From NCBI GenBank assembly GCA_030278955.1, contig JAOANR010000014.1:19656068-19720067 (forward strand): a DNA stretch of 64,000 nucleotides, read 5' to 3'. This DNA is from Hygrophila difformis (lineage: Eukaryota > Streptophyta > Magnoliopsida > Lamiales > Acanthaceae). The translations under genes were made by a program, and so were the position numbers. Of the stretch, positions 25,560-37,593 are shown piece after piece; positions within the stretch are counted from its first letter, which is position 1; the number at the start of each line of letters is the position of its first letter. Below the pieces are notes generated by a model. It was given only the letters and a program-made list of their open reading frames with translations. It was not told the origin of the DNA and did no database searches.

Positions 25560-25842
25560 TGTTATATATTAACTACTTCTACGTGGACGTTTATTTGATA
25601 AGATTAGTGGCTATACGTGTCATCTCTAAGCATATGAGTTGTGACTAATCATTGATGAATTGACCTATAAATATGGGCTTGTAATGTACGTATGACACAA
25701 CTCAGTTGAATGAAAAGAATTCTACTGCCTTTACTCGTTTCTCTCTATTCCATTTCATTACTTATACTAATATAATATATATTAGTACAATATACTTTAC
25801 ACACACGTCTATATAGCTATTAGGTCTATTATTTATACAACA
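25560..25842 (+). repeat. 3' LTR of copia element
   Basis: 283 bases, same ends as the 5' LTR, directly after the polypurine tract. Only 159 bases of AT-rich DNA separate it from the next copia element. Confidence 0.93.
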
Positions 25843-26006
25843 TAGACTTATTGTTTGGTAATAATTGTGTATCCAATGAATTGGATAAATTAAAATTAAT
25901 TTTATGAAGAATTAATACGAGAACAAAAGACTTGTATGTACACATAAAAAACCTGAAACAAATTATGAGAAAAAACGGATCTAGGAAAACTAATGGGAGG
26001 AGTAGT

Positions 26007-26601
26007 TGTTACGAAAATAGAGTTATAACTTCGAAAGTGCGCAAGGGTTTGGATGAGTCTGAGGATCGTTATTCAACGATTTCCTTAAAACAGTATTGCC
26101 CGCGTATCGGTGCAACTGTTTCCCAGGATACAACAGACTCGGCGGAGGCGAACTGGAACACTATTTCAGAATGCTTGTGTGTTGGAGGATGTTTCGAATG
26201 AATTGGAATGAAGCCTAGCATGCATATTTATAGATGGCTAAGAGTTGTGTTATTTCAATGAAACGACACAACCATTCGTTTGAATACGCAGCCATTCGTT
26301 TGAATAAGCAGCCATTCGTTTGAATACGCATCTATTCGTTTGAATACGCATCCTTTCATTTGAATTCGCACCTTTCTGTTTGAATTCGAAACTCTCTGCC
26401 AAAGGTTGCAACTTTCCGTTTGAATGCTGCTGCTTCCATTCAAATTCGAAAGAGAAGAAATAAATAAAAATTATAATTAAAGCCCTAAGAAGTAAAACCG
26501 GGTTGATCAGGTCCGTGATGCCTCAAGGAGAATTTTATCTTCTCTAACTAATGTGGGATTAACTCCCATTCACACCTTTAAAAAGTCATTTATTTCCAAC
26601 A
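26007..26601 (-). repeat. 3' LTR (595 bases) with 20-base tandem repeats
   Basis: Holds a short array of CATTCGTTTGAATACGCAGC-like units at about 26273-26355. It has one more unit than the other LTR, which explains its extra 20 bases. TATA-like TATAAATA on the minus strand near 26225. Confidence 0.93.
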
Positions 26602-26611
26602 ATCCCCCACA
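26602..26611 (-). promoter_or_regulatory. Polypurine tract
   Basis: Minus strand ATGTGGGGGAT directly before the 3' LTR start. Confidence 0.8.
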
Positions 26612-27129
26612 TGAATGGGATATAGTCTTAAGCATTCGTTACATGATCTCTGCATAGATAAAGTAGGTGTCCCTTTGAACTTTATCCTTGTTTTAATTGT
26701 TTTACCTTACTGGCTGTCCAGTAGACACGATGTCTTTGAACTGTCCTGCCGTTTGTGTAAGATTCCCACAAATAAAACGCATAGACCATTTCTTTATTAG
26801 TTCCGTTCTCATTGTTTTGTCCATTTTAGCCGTGGACACGCCTGGTTCTGCAAGAGTTTAGGAGAACTAAGCCTTCCGATTCTCCTTTGAAGCGGCCCCA
26901 CTTCACTCTCACATAGGTGATTATTTAAGTTTCGGAGTATTACACTTACTCACTTAAATATCATTAAAACATTATTTGCTATCCTTGATCGTCATGTCAC
27001 TGTTTCGCGACAGGAATGAGTAGAGGGATTGCCCCCCACAGTGACTCTGTTTAGTCTCATGGTTAGGTTGTCCCTTTGAACCTAGATCTTAGGATCTCTA
27101 GTCAACTAGGTTGGGTTTTCCTTCGTGAA

Positions 27130-30100
27130 CTAATTAATCCAAGGCTTTACACTCATTCCTTTTGTCAACTTTTCAACTGATTCTCTATTTAAACCTTTGG
27201 TTAACGGATCCGCTAGATTATCTTTTGACTTAACATAGTCAATTGAGATAATTCCGGTTGAAAGCAATTGTCTAATGGTATTATGTCGACGATGAATGTG
27301 CCTCGACTTACCATTGTACATAGTACTCTGTGCTCTTCCTATCGCGGATTGACTATCACAATGTATGCTTATAGGTGGCACAAGTTTTTCCCATTTTGAA
27401 ATATCCTCTAAAAAGTTTCTTAGCCATTCAGCCTCTTCGGCACATTTGTCTAACGCAAAGAATTCGGATTCCATGGTAGACCTAGCTATAACTGTTTGCC
27501 TTAAGGATTTCCAAGACACAGCGCCTCCGGCTAACATGAAAATATAGCCACTTGTACTATTTGTGTCTTTCGTATCGGATATCCAGTTTGCATCCGTGTA
27601 TCCTTCTAACACGGACGGATATCTCGTATAATGTAGACCAAAGTTCCGAATATGCCTTAGATACCTAAGTAATCTAATTATCGCTGTCCAATGCTCGCGA
27701 CTTGGATTACTTGTATATGAACTTAATTTACTTACAGCGTAAGCGATATCTGGTCTCGTATAGCTCATTAGATACATTAAGCTTCCAATAATCCGTGAGT
27801 ATTCTAACTGAGAAATACCTTCTCCACGGTTTTTGGACAGATGAACACTATTATCTAATGGCGTTCTGGCGATGCCTTTGTCATTATTGCTGAATTTATC
27901 AAGTATTTTGTATATATAATGAGCTTGACTCAATACTAGACCATCAGGTGTTCTTATGATCTTAATTCCTAAGATAACATCAGTAATGCCCAAATCTTTC
28001 ATGTCAAATTTAGAATTTAACATGTTATTTGTAGACTTAATCAATTTTTCACTGTTGCCAATAATGATTATGTCGTCTACATATAAACATAGGATGACAT
28101 AGTCATCTCTCAGTTCTTTAACGTAAATACACTTATCGCATTCGTTAATTCTAAAACCACTAGTAGTCATTGCTTGATCAAACTTCTCATGCCATTTCTT
28201 TGGAGCTTGTTTCAAGCCGTATAATGATTTTACTAGTTTACAAACTTTCTTTCCGTTTGATGGTGATTGGAATCCCTCGGGTTGTTCCATATAGATTTCT
28301 TCATCTAAATCACTATTTAGGAAAGCTGTTTTTACATCCATTTGATGTACTTCTAAATTCCTTAAGGCCGCAATAGCAAATATCACCCTTATAGAATTTA
28401 TACGTGAGACCGGTGAATATGTATCAAAATAATCAATACCTTCTTTTTGATTATATCCTTTAATCATGAGTCTTGCTTTGTACTTATCGATTGTTCCATC
28501 CGGTTTTATTTTCCGTTTGAACACCCATTTGGATCCTAAACACGTGTTCCCCGGAGGGAGATCCACTAATTCCCACGTATGATTTTGTAAGATAGAATCG
28601 AGTTCACTGTTGATGGCTTCTTTCCAGAGAGGCCCATCCGGTGAACTCATTGCCTCGGCGTACGTAAGTGGTTCTTTTTCGACCAAATATGTCACAAAAT
28701 CCTCACCGAATGATTTTTCGATTCTAGCTCTCTTGCTTCGTCTTAATTCTGTAGTCTGGTCTTGAGATTCTTCGTTTGGTCGTTTTAGCGAAGAATCACG
28801 TTCATTACTAGACTTACACGGAAATGTCATTTCGAAGAACGATGCATTCCTTGATTCCATGACAAAATTCTTGTGTATATCCGGTATTTTCGAATCATAC
28901 ACAAGGAAGCGATATGCACTACTATTGTGTGCATAGCCGATAAAAATACAGTCCACTGTTTTAGGACCAATTTTTACGGTTTTTGGTGCAGGAACTGCTA
29001 CCTTTGCGAGACACCCCCACACTCTTAAGTATTTATAGGATGGCCTCTTTCCTTTCCATAATTCATATGGAGTCTTGTCTTCAGTTTTCCGAGGAATTCT
29101 ATTTAATAAATAGTTTCCTCACAAGATAGCTTCTCCCCATATATTGGGAGGTAGTCCCGAACTTAGTAACATTGCATTTATCATTTCTTTTAGTGTTCTA
29201 TTTTTCCGTTCGGCTACTCCATTGGATTGAGGTGAATAGGGTGCAGTCACTTCATGAATGATTCCATGTTGTGCGCAAAAGTTACCAATCGGTACTTGAT
29301 ATTCACCACCTCTATCACTTCTTAATCTTTTTATTCTTTTACCGAGTTGATTTTCAACTTTATTTTTGTAAAGAATAAATTTTCAAGAGCTTCATCTTTG
29401 CTCTTTAGCAAAAATACATAATAATATTTTGTGCTATCGTCAATAAAAGTAATAAAATATTTATTACCCCCTCGTGTTTGAACATTTTTCAAATCACAAA
29501 CGTCGATATGGATTAGTTCAAGCGGTTCAGTGTTTCGTTGCACTGATTGAAATGATGTTCTTGTTAATTTTGCCTCAACACAAATTTCACATTTGTGTTT
29601 AGAGTCGATTTGGAATGTTGAGATATGATTCAAGTTAATTAATCGATGTATCGAATCAAAATTAACGTGACCCAATCTACCATGCCATACATTTGAAGAC
29701 TCAAGCAAGTAAGCAGAAGAGATATTTTTATTGTCAACAATAGGCATTACATTTAATTTGAACAACCCTTCGGTTGTTGCATATCCTTTCCCAACAAACA
29801 CTCCAGACTTTGACAAAATAACCTTGTCAGACTCATACACGGCCCTAAAGCCATCTTTGTTCAGCATGTATCCGGACACAAGGTTCTTGCGAACTTCTGG
29901 CACATACAAGACATCCTTTAGCGTTACAACCTTTCCGGAAGTCATCTTCAGCTTTATGCTTCCTTTCCCTTGAACATCTGCCACTACCGAGGTTGCTGTA
30001 TAGACCTTTTCTCCTTGAACAGGTTCAAAGGTCGAAAATTGGCTTCTTTGGCTGCATACATGCCTAGTGGCCCCGGAATCAATATACCATTCCTTCGGAT

Positions 30101-31056
30101 TGGATTCAATCATGTTTACCTCGGATACGATGGCAACGAGGTTCATGTCCTCTAATTCATTTGCGACAGTTGTCACCATGTTGGCCTCGGTTTGCTTCTT
30201 GGGCAGACGACACTCAGCAGATCGATGGCCTTGTTTTCCACAGTTGAAGCACTTCCCTTGGAATTTCTTCTTTGTTACACCACCGGTAACTCCGAGTTTT
30301 CCTTTATTTTTATTTTTGCCTTTGGAGCCTTTTCCATGTTCAATTGTGTTGATCTTTGCCTCAGCATTTGTCACAATTGGTTCGGATTTTCTGTTGTCTT
30401 CTTCGATACGAAGTCTAACAATCAGATCTTCCAAAGACATCTGCTTTTGTTTGTGCTTGAGATAGTTTTTGAAATCCTTCCAAGCCGGTGGCAACTTCTC
30501 GATGATGGCAGCCACTTGAAAAGTTTCGCCTATCGCCATGCCCTCAGCAAGGATTTCATGAATTTTGATTTGTATCTCTTGCACTTGGCTTATAACTGTT
30601 TTGGAATCGACCATTTTATAGTCGAGGAATCGTCCGACCACAAATTTCTTTGAGCCGGCATCCTCTGACTTGTATTTTTTATCGAGTGATTCCCACAATT
30701 CTTTTGTGGTCTTATACTCACAGTAGACATTATATAATGAATCGTGAACACAATTCAGAATATAATTTCGACACAGAAAATCACAATGGTTCCAAGCCTC
30801 AATAGCATGTTGAGTTTGAGAATCAGTGTTACCTTCTGGGATTTTTGGAGCTTCCTCCTTTAAGCATCTCGCCAGGTTGAGCGTGGTTAAGTAGAACAAC
30901 ATCTTTTGTTGCCATCGTTTTGAAAGTTGCCGCTGCTCCATTGAACTTTTCGGGCTTATCGACATGGCTGGTCGGGAAAGTTTGAGTAGCAACGTTAGTA
31001 GTTCGTGGCCCCTGGTTGTTGGCAGCATTTGCATCGCCGGTAGAGGATGAAGCCAT
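27130..31056 (-). pseudogene. Copia gag-pol polyprotein with frameshifts and a stop
   Basis: The start is probably the ATG at 31056 ([15 protein letters not shown]). Domain order: UBN2-type gag ([20 protein letters not shown]), zinc knuckle [14 protein letters not shown] near 30230, protease [13 protein letters not shown] near 30070, integrase zinc region and core ([25 protein letters not shown]) near 29500, reverse transcriptase with catalytic YVDDIIIIG near 28070, and RNase H with [20 protein letters not shown] near 27470, ending [13 protein letters not shown]. Breaks: frameshifts near 30850-30910, a frameshift near 29340, and an in-frame TGA near 29122. Two long stretches (567 and 630 codons) remain open. 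It is closely related to the truncated copia at 15-18.7 kb. Confidence 0.94.
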
Positions 31057-31090
31057 AGCGCAAGTTCGAAGTAGAATACTGTTTTAAGAT

Positions 31091-31665
31091 TGTTACGAAA
31101 ATAGAGTTATAACTTCGAAAGTGCGCAAGGGTTTGGATGAGTCCGAAGATCGTTATTCAACGCTTGCCTTAAAACAGTATTGCCCGCGTATCGGTGCAAT
31201 TGTTTCCCAGGATACAACAGACTCGACGGAGGCGAACTGGAACACTATTTCAGAATGCTTGTGTGTTGGAGGATGTTTCGAATGAATTGGAATGAAGCCT
31301 AGCATGCATATTTATAGATGGCTAAGAGTTGTGTTGTTTCAATGAAACGACACAACCATTCGTTTGAATAAGCAGCCATTCGTTTGAATACGCATCTATT
31401 CGTTTGAATACGCATCCCTTCATTTGAATTCGCACCTTTCTGTTTGAATTCGAAACTCTCTGCCAAAGGTTGCAACTTTCCGTTTGAATGCTGCTGCTTC
31501 CATTCAAATTCGAAATAGAAGAAATAAATAAAAATTATAATTAAAGCCCTAAGAAGCAAAACCGGGTTGATCAGGTCCGTGACGCCTCAAGGAGAATTTT
31601 ATCTTCTCTAACTAATGTGGGATTAACTCCCATTCACACCTTTAAAAAGCCATTTATTTCCAACA
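31091..31665 (-). repeat. 5' LTR (575 bases)
   Basis: Partner of the LTR at 26007-26601; near-identical apart from scattered substitutions and one missing 20-base repeat unit near 31360. Confidence 0.93.
31308..31315 (-). promoter_or_regulatory. TATA box of 5' LTR
   Basis: TATAAATA on the minus strand within the 5' LTR, oriented to drive gag-pol RNA. Confidence 0.6.
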
Positions 31666-31670
31666 GTAGT

Positions 31671-32699
31671 GGGGAAAATTGGTTCAGAAATAAAATTTAA
31701 AGTGATTAACTACCACCATTTTTCTTGCACGATCTCCCTCACTCTGCCATTTTTCCTACGCAATATTAAAATTCCCTAAACCTATCTAATTATATATATT
31801 CAAGGTAAGAATAGGCAGCAAAACCAATTTCAGCAAAATCAAATTTTCTTCTAAGTCCGTTCTATGCTTCTTCATCTACTTTTCTCTTCTCGTCAAAAGA
31901 TTTGTTGTTGTGAGTGATTAAATGGGCAGCTAAGGCGAAGTGTATTCTGCTGCTTGAAGAGACGTGCTGTAGTAGTTTAATCACCAGGTTTGGGGTGGAG
32001 TAAATTATTTTCCTGCAATTGTTCATAGTTTGTGTGTTATTGGATGAATCAGCTTGTTTTTTTAAATGTACTGTCGAATGGGCAAATGAAATTATTGATA
32101 GTTTCGTTGTTCGATTGGAATTCGGATCTGCATTTTATACCCTGCTTTAATTTGTTCGTAACACTAAATTTGGTTTTTATTGGCATTTTATTTAACTTTT
32201 TTGTTGCAATACAGTTGGTGTTGATGGATTTTGCCAGATGTTGAGTTGTTACTACCAGATTCTAGTAGAGCATTTTGATTGAGATGATCACGGAATGGGG
32301 AAGGAGCGGCTGAAATGTACAGGACACAAAACCTTCCAAATTATGAACTTGGCATTGGTGTAACGTCTCAAACATTAGGGAGGAACGCCTACGACCTTGA
32401 CTCAAGCTCGGTAGAGCCTGTCTATCTTAGATTCAAGTAGTCTTTGATGTTGTATAATTAGTACACCATTTTATTCCTGCATCATCATTGTAAATTTATC
32501 ATGTAATTCAATATCTGGATTAATGAAAATTACTTTATTTTATATATTACATTATAAAAAAATATTTTATATAGTTATGTACTCATATAAATGTGTATAT
32601 ATAGAGAAACTTATTAGAGTCCGTAATTAAAAATAATAATTAATTTTTCGGTAAAAAAAATAATTAATTTTGTAAAATAAATATTTATTTGCCATTAAA
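31671..32699 (+). other. Non-coding DNA resembling a transcribed leader
   Basis: Contains pyrimidine-rich, UTR-like text (ttcttcatctacttttctcttctc near 31868) and AT-rich intron-like DNA, but no frame I recognise; the longest open frame is 70 codons. It probably belongs to the interior of the composite CACTA element. Confidence 0.45.
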
Positions 32700-33114
32700 T
32701 GTATCTTGATTTTTTGTTATAGTACTAAATGGCACTAAAACATAATCAGATTTGGTGATAAATTATTGTGACAAATGTAAAATGTCTCTACAAGATGGAT
32801 TTAGTTACTAAAAAATTATGCGACTAAAAACAATATTTTATAGTGATAAAAAATTGAAGTCACTAGAACTAAACATTTAGAGACAATATTATTTTGTGAC
32901 TACAGCCCCGAATAATAGTGATAAAAATTTTTTGTAGCTAAATGATTAGTAATAGTGTCAACATTTTAAACTGTGACTAAACAATTAGTCACAACATATC
33001 TAGTGACAACCTAGTGACAATTATTTTTTCTGTCACTAGAGTGTTATAGTGATGATTTCCTTCTATATAGTGACGAAAGAATTTATCACTAGAAGCCATT
33101 TTTTTTTTGTAGTG
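32700..33114 (-). repeat. CACTA right end with subterminal TAGTGAC-type repeats
   Basis: Dense units TAGTGAC, GTCACTA, TTAGTCACAA and TAGTGATAAAA in both orientations lead to the terminus TTTTTTTTGTAGTG at 33114. The same motifs occur at the left end at 8470. Confidence 0.82.
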
Positions 33115-33117
33115 TGC

Positions 33118-34039
33118 ATAGTATCAATTTTATGGTTTAGTTGCATAATCTATATATCCAAAACGTAATATAAAGGGAGGATAGGGGAAAAGAGAAAAAA
33201 CTGTGAAATGCTACAATTACTACATAAAGTGTCAGGGGGAATGAGGCAAGCTGGAGATGTACAAATTACTACTACAATTATTGATTGCCAAGTTAGGGTG
33301 GGTAAGATTTCTTCATCATTTCATTCTTTCTATTTTCTTCTTTCTATTTTTTTTTTTTTTTTTGGATGAGCTTCTTTCTATTTTGGTTGATCGTATATTA
33401 TGATGATATTTTCATCACCTCACCATTTTTCAATTCATTTCAATTTCGGGCCAACCTTTAAAAAAATTGGATCAATATAGAAGTACATTGGGATGAAACT
33501 AGGGAGAATTAAAAGTTGCCCTATGCTCAAAAGTAGAGACAACCCCCAAAAAAGTTGAGGTTATTTCCTTTATGAGTTGTAATAATACTTTCATATACCC
33601 CAAAATAGTTTATCAACTTACTAGTTAGGTTTGGTACACTTTTTATTGTGGTGCCTTGTTAATTAAAACTTGGTATTCTGTTACTTGAGATGTGATACTT
33701 TATTAATTGAGATTTGATAATCTATCATAGATATATTCACAGTCCATGGAGAGTGTATGGCTCATTAAAGGACTGTGCAATAGAGATCACTGTTGTCGTC
33801 TAATGGTGTATCACCCTTTTTACTTGAGGTTTGGTACTCTGTTGATTGAGGTTTTAATTTGTACTCTATCAATAACAAAGTTGCACGGTTTGAGGAGACC
33901 ATATAACTCATTATAGATCTGTATAAATCTAGTTGCCATCTAAAGGTCTGATACACATTTTCACTAAGCATTGATGTACATATCATTAATGGCCTGGTAC
34001 ACATACACTAACCGTATTGTACAAGTGTAGATTTATCTA
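33118..34039. other. Intergenic DNA with an imperfect 150-base duplication
   Basis: The text near 33740-33830 (gtatggctcattaaaggact... then ggtgtatcaccctttttac) is echoed near 33890-33965 (atataactcattatagatct... then ctgatacacattttcac). No gene seen. Confidence 0.5.
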
Positions 34040-34042
34040 TAA

Positions 34043-36595
34043 GAGCACCCGTGTAATGTAATTCAATTAATGTCAGGGTACAGAAATGGATTAAACAAAG
34101 CAGTAGTGTGGCAATTAATAGAATGTGGGCCCCACATCTGTAATTCAACAGGTTGAATTCAATTAAAATGGAAAAAATGTCAGAAAAAGCATCACTCGTA
34201 ACAATCCGATATAAAATTAAATTTCTTTTGATTTTATAAAATAAAATAAAGAGGATGTGGGCCCCACAAACTCTTTTGCAACCAATCTTTTGATATTTAA
34301 AATTAAATTTTATTATAACAATGGTTATAAAATTATTTGATATTTTATATATCAAAATAATTAAAATATTTGGAAATTGAATTTTTTTTTGTTGATATAA
34401 AATTTGAATATTCCTAAATGTTTAGATTGTGGGTCCATAAAACCATAAAATTAATTGTTATCAAATTTTATAACTAAAAAACTTATCATATATTTTCTCA
34501 AAATATATAAATTAAATAATACATAAAAATATTTAATTTGTGTTAATTGACTTTTAATTAAGAAAATAAATATATTATATTTTAATTAAACATAACGGCT
34601 AGTTTTTTAAAAATTATTTCTTTATATTAATCATTTTTTTTTAATTATATACAATAACAGCTAGTTTTCAAACTCTATAAATATACATACATCTCTTCCA
34701 CAATTTTTCACTCTCATTCTCCCACATCCAAACATACTTCACTTCTTCTTTCCAACCTATCTTTGTTTACATCAAACATAAACCCTCCATATTTTTCCCA
34801 CAATGGCCGATAACAATAGTAGTTTTTTCAACAAATGGTTCAACCAAAATGTTGATGATGAAAATCCACAAAATATTCAACCTTCTCAAAATGTTCCATT
34901 TCTCTCAAATATTTCTCAAAACTTTTATCCTACTCAAAATCCAAACTTCCACTACAATACCCCATTTTTTCAAAATTCCCCACAAAATTTTCATCAATCT
35001 CCATTCTTTATGCACTCTTCCCCGCCGATGTTTTATGTGTCACAACCATTTGGCATTTCCCCGAGAACTGGAGTATTCAATCCACCAAGCACTCCATCAT
35101 TCGTTCCAGAGACACAATTGTCGAACTCAACTACACCGATTGATCTCACATCGGAAAAAGAGACAACTACCGGAAAAGGCAAACAGAGGTGGACAGTAGC
35201 AGAGGATGAACTCCTTGCAACATCATGGGTGACGATGAGTGATGATCCCATAATAGGCAATGGCCAAAAATTGGATGCTTTTTGGGACAAAATCGGCGAG
35301 TACTGGAATAACAACCGCGCTCCAGACATGGCTTATCGAAGTGTAAGCACAATGAGGTCGCATTGGTACAACACTGTCGCAAAGAAAGGTACCAAATTTC
35401 AATTCAAGTTATAATGTTGTATCAAGTGTTCACAGGAGCGGGAGTAGTGATGCAGACATACTACACATGGCTCATGAAAAATATAAGTCGGAAAATAATG
35501 GAGTTGCGCTCAATTTTGGGCATGTTTGGGAGATTCTAAAGGATCGGCCTCTAATTAGTTCGCAATGCAATGATGAATTCGATTCTTTGAAGAAGGCACG
35601 AACTTCGGACTCCAACACAAGTAACAGCTCCTCAACCAAATCCCGAGCCTTAGATTTCGATCTTAACATTGACGATGCTAGGTCGATGGGGCAGAAAATG
35701 GCAAAAAGAAAAGCGAAGGGTAAGGGTAAGGCACGATCCACATCAGACCATCCGAAGTTGGGTGATGCACTCCGTCACATTAATGAATACAATGAGGCGA
35801 AAAAGCTTGACGCATATGTTAGAGAGAAGCTCGCAGATGCAAAAAGGATCGAGGCAGAGGCAAAAAAGATCGCGACAGAGGCAAAAAAAGGTAAAGTAGA
35901 GGCAAAAAAGCAGCAACTCTTATGCAAGAATACGAGTTCATTGCGCGTGACACATCAACAATGACGGATAAACAACGCGAATTTCACGAGCGTGCATGTG
36001 CCCAAATTATTGCGAAGTGGGAATCCAACAATATTTGAGCTAGCAACCGATTCGCTTTCGATGTTTCTGTTCATTAGGTCTTGCATTTTCATTTATCTAA
36101 CGTTATTTTATTAGGTCTTTTATTTTTATTTATCTAATGTTGTTTCATTAGGTCTTGCATTTTCGTTTATCTAATGTTATTTCCCGTTTTTTCATGTATC
36201 AATTGAATATTTTTATAATGCAGTTTTTTCCAAACATTTAAAATTATTAACGTTACCATGAAAAATAATATAAAAATCAATAATATTCAAAATTCAAACG
36301 GTCAAGTTTTAATAAAATAAAACAAATATTTACAAAAGAATATATATTTTGTGTATTTTTTAAATCTAAATATGTATATAATTAAAATAGTATAAAAATT
36401 AAATTATTATATAATTTTATTATTGATATTAAATGATTAGATTATGGGCCCCACTAAAAAGAAGGTATGAATTGGTGAATGGATGTATGGATTAATTGAG
36501 ATGAGTTAAAAGATTGTTGGAATAAGTGAAAAGCTGATGTGGCGGAGAGAGAATGAAAAAGTGAGTTATTAATTGGTTAATGAGTGTGGGTGCTC
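34043..36595 (+). mobile_element. PIF/Harbinger element carrying only ORF1
   Basis: The ends read GAGCACCCGTG (34043) and, reversed, GAGCACCCACAC (36595). The duplication taa at 34040-34042 and 36596-36598 fits the TWA preference of this superfamily. It holds a Myb/SANT ORF1 but no DDE transposase, so it is non-autonomous. Flanks inside the ends are AT-rich. Confidence 0.88.
34803..36038 (+). pseudogene. PIF/Harbinger ORF1: Myb/SANT-like DNA-binding protein, frameshifted
   Basis: ATG at 34803 follows a short leader. Residues 1-110 are rich in N, F, P, Q and S. A Myb/SANT-like trihelix follows (RWTVAEDELLATSWVTMSDD at about residues 128-147, then FWDKIGEYWNNN and SVSTMRSHWY). A frameshift near 35395-35410 and another near 35910 interrupt it; the remaining frames continue with FGHVWEILKD, a basic KMAKRKAKGKGKA stretch and an A/K/E-rich coiled coil, and end at TGA 36036-36038. 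Plant genomes often annotate such proteins as glutathione S-transferase T3-like, which is misleading. Family role: partner of the Harbinger transposase in DNA binding and nuclear entry. Confidence 0.82.
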
Positions 36596-36754
36596 TAATA
36601 TATGTTACAACAAAGTGAGTTTTCACCGGAATAGGTAAATTTGGTTGAGAATGAGGTAAATCTAATTTACCTAAGAATCTAACTAATGGGGCTGGGTAGC
36701 CTAGTTGATGTCAAAGAGTAGAAAAGGAATTAGTTGTTCTCATTCCTACCATAG

Positions 36755-37021
36755 TGTGAGCCAGCACCGGTCCGGATCGAGCGAGATGCTTACTGGTTGC
36801 ATATATTGTTGGGACGGGATAACTTTTAGGATGTGTGTTCGGACCACGGCGGTAGTCTATCGAGAGGATAGGCGCACCGTTCCCCTGATGAGCCCACGGA
36901 AGGGAAAAACCGTGAAACATCGGAGATGAGAAAGGCTAGAACCTCGGGTGTCCGAAGAGTATCGAGGGAATCCGAGGTGTCGCATGGGTGAAGTCCGAGA
37001 CGGAGCGATCATCCCGTGACA
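36755..37021 (+). repeat. 5' LTR of retrozyme, with a 33-base deletion
   Basis: 267 bases. Relative to the 3' LTR it lacks about 33 bases after GGATAGGCG; these hold the 5' strands of hammerhead stems III and I. The core CTGATGA is kept at 36885-36891, but the second conserved box is degraded (GGGAAAAAC where GGGCGAAAC is expected). The left LTR cannot form a full hammerhead. Confidence 0.88.
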
Positions 37022-37023
37022 GT

Positions 37024-37035
37024 TGGTATCAGAGC
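37024..37035 (+). promoter_or_regulatory. Primer binding site for initiator tRNA-Met
   Basis: TGGTATCAGAGC, two bases after the 5' LTR. It is the standard plant LTR-element priming site. Confidence 0.9.
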
Positions 37036-37593
37036 CAAATGCGTGCTAACTGTGGGTTTGCTCTTGCCACACATAGATTTGAAGGCAGACCAAGCGTTTG
37101 TGTGCCGAAGGGCGAAAGACTTGCTGAGCGCTCGCATCACAGAGGTGAATAGAATAGGCAGGAAGTCATATCAAAAGAGGAGCAAGCGCTGTGCAATGAG
37201 GAAAAGTAGGCAGGCACCCAAGGAGACCGAAGCGCTCGTGAGCAGAGATGAGTAGGCAGGAAGCTTACGTAAAAGCCTATTGAAGCTTCTATCATTATGG
37301 GATGGTCGGAGTAAGCAATGGGCCAAGCATGAAGCTTTCTAAGCGCTCATAAGAGAGTAAAAGCAGGCAACAATGAAAGTTCGCCATATACTCGGCACAA
37401 GTGGGTGGAATGCCGGAAGAAGTCTGATGGTCATAAGGAGGAGGCCTTGTAGCCAAGATGGTGGCCAAGTCGGAGGCATGCTACGTTGTGTGTGTAGGTT
37501 ATGGGGATTTCACACAACCCTTTAAAGAAAGGGATGAAGAGACGGGTCTTCCTAGCATCCACGAGGACGTGCATCGAGTTAGCTGAATGAGAA

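Larger units (their letters stand above)
20388..25842 (+). mobile_element. Ty1-copia element with two LTRs, decayed
   Basis: LTRs of 283 bases (20388-20670 and 25560-25842) start TGTTATATATTAAC and end ATACAACA. By eye they differ at about 6 positions (about 98% identity). Between them are a primer site, gag, pol and a polypurine tract (AAGGGGGAG, 25551-25559). The five bases outside differ (attat on the left, tagac on the right), so no target duplication is visible. Reading frames are broken in several places. Confidence 0.93.
26007..31665 (-). mobile_element. Complete Ty1-copia element, minus strand, decayed
   Basis: The LTRs are 26007-26601 and 31091-31665, with TG...CA ends on the minus strand (TGTTGGAAATAAATG... 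to ...TTTTCGTAACA). A perfect five-base duplication gtagt flanks it at 26002-26006 and 31666-31670. A polypurine tract ATGTGGGGGAT (minus strand) precedes the 3' LTR. The gag-pol frame holds a few breaks. The site after the 5' LTR (ATCTTAAAACAGTATTC, minus strand) is not the common tRNA-Met site. Confidence 0.96.
8470..33114. mobile_element. Probable composite CACTA element enlarged by nested retrotransposons
   Basis: A CACTACAAAAAAA terminus starts at 8470 and a matching inverted terminus ends at 33114. The three bases outside are tgc on both sides (8467-8469 and 33115-33117). Both ends share subterminal units of the TAGTGAC/GTCACTA and TTAGTCACAA type. If they are one element, about 4 kb is original CACTA and the rest is later insertion of a LINE and three copia elements. 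A three-base match can occur by chance, so two half-elements remain possible. No transposase frame is visible. Confidence 0.6.

Noticed and set aside
35389..35435. 47-base intron in the PIF ORF1
   Set aside because: Too short for a plant intron and the joined phase does not fit; a simple one-base shift near 35400 explains the frame change.
36705..36929. Open frames in the retrozyme LTRs
   Set aside because: They are short, differ between the two LTRs and overlap the structured RNA motif.
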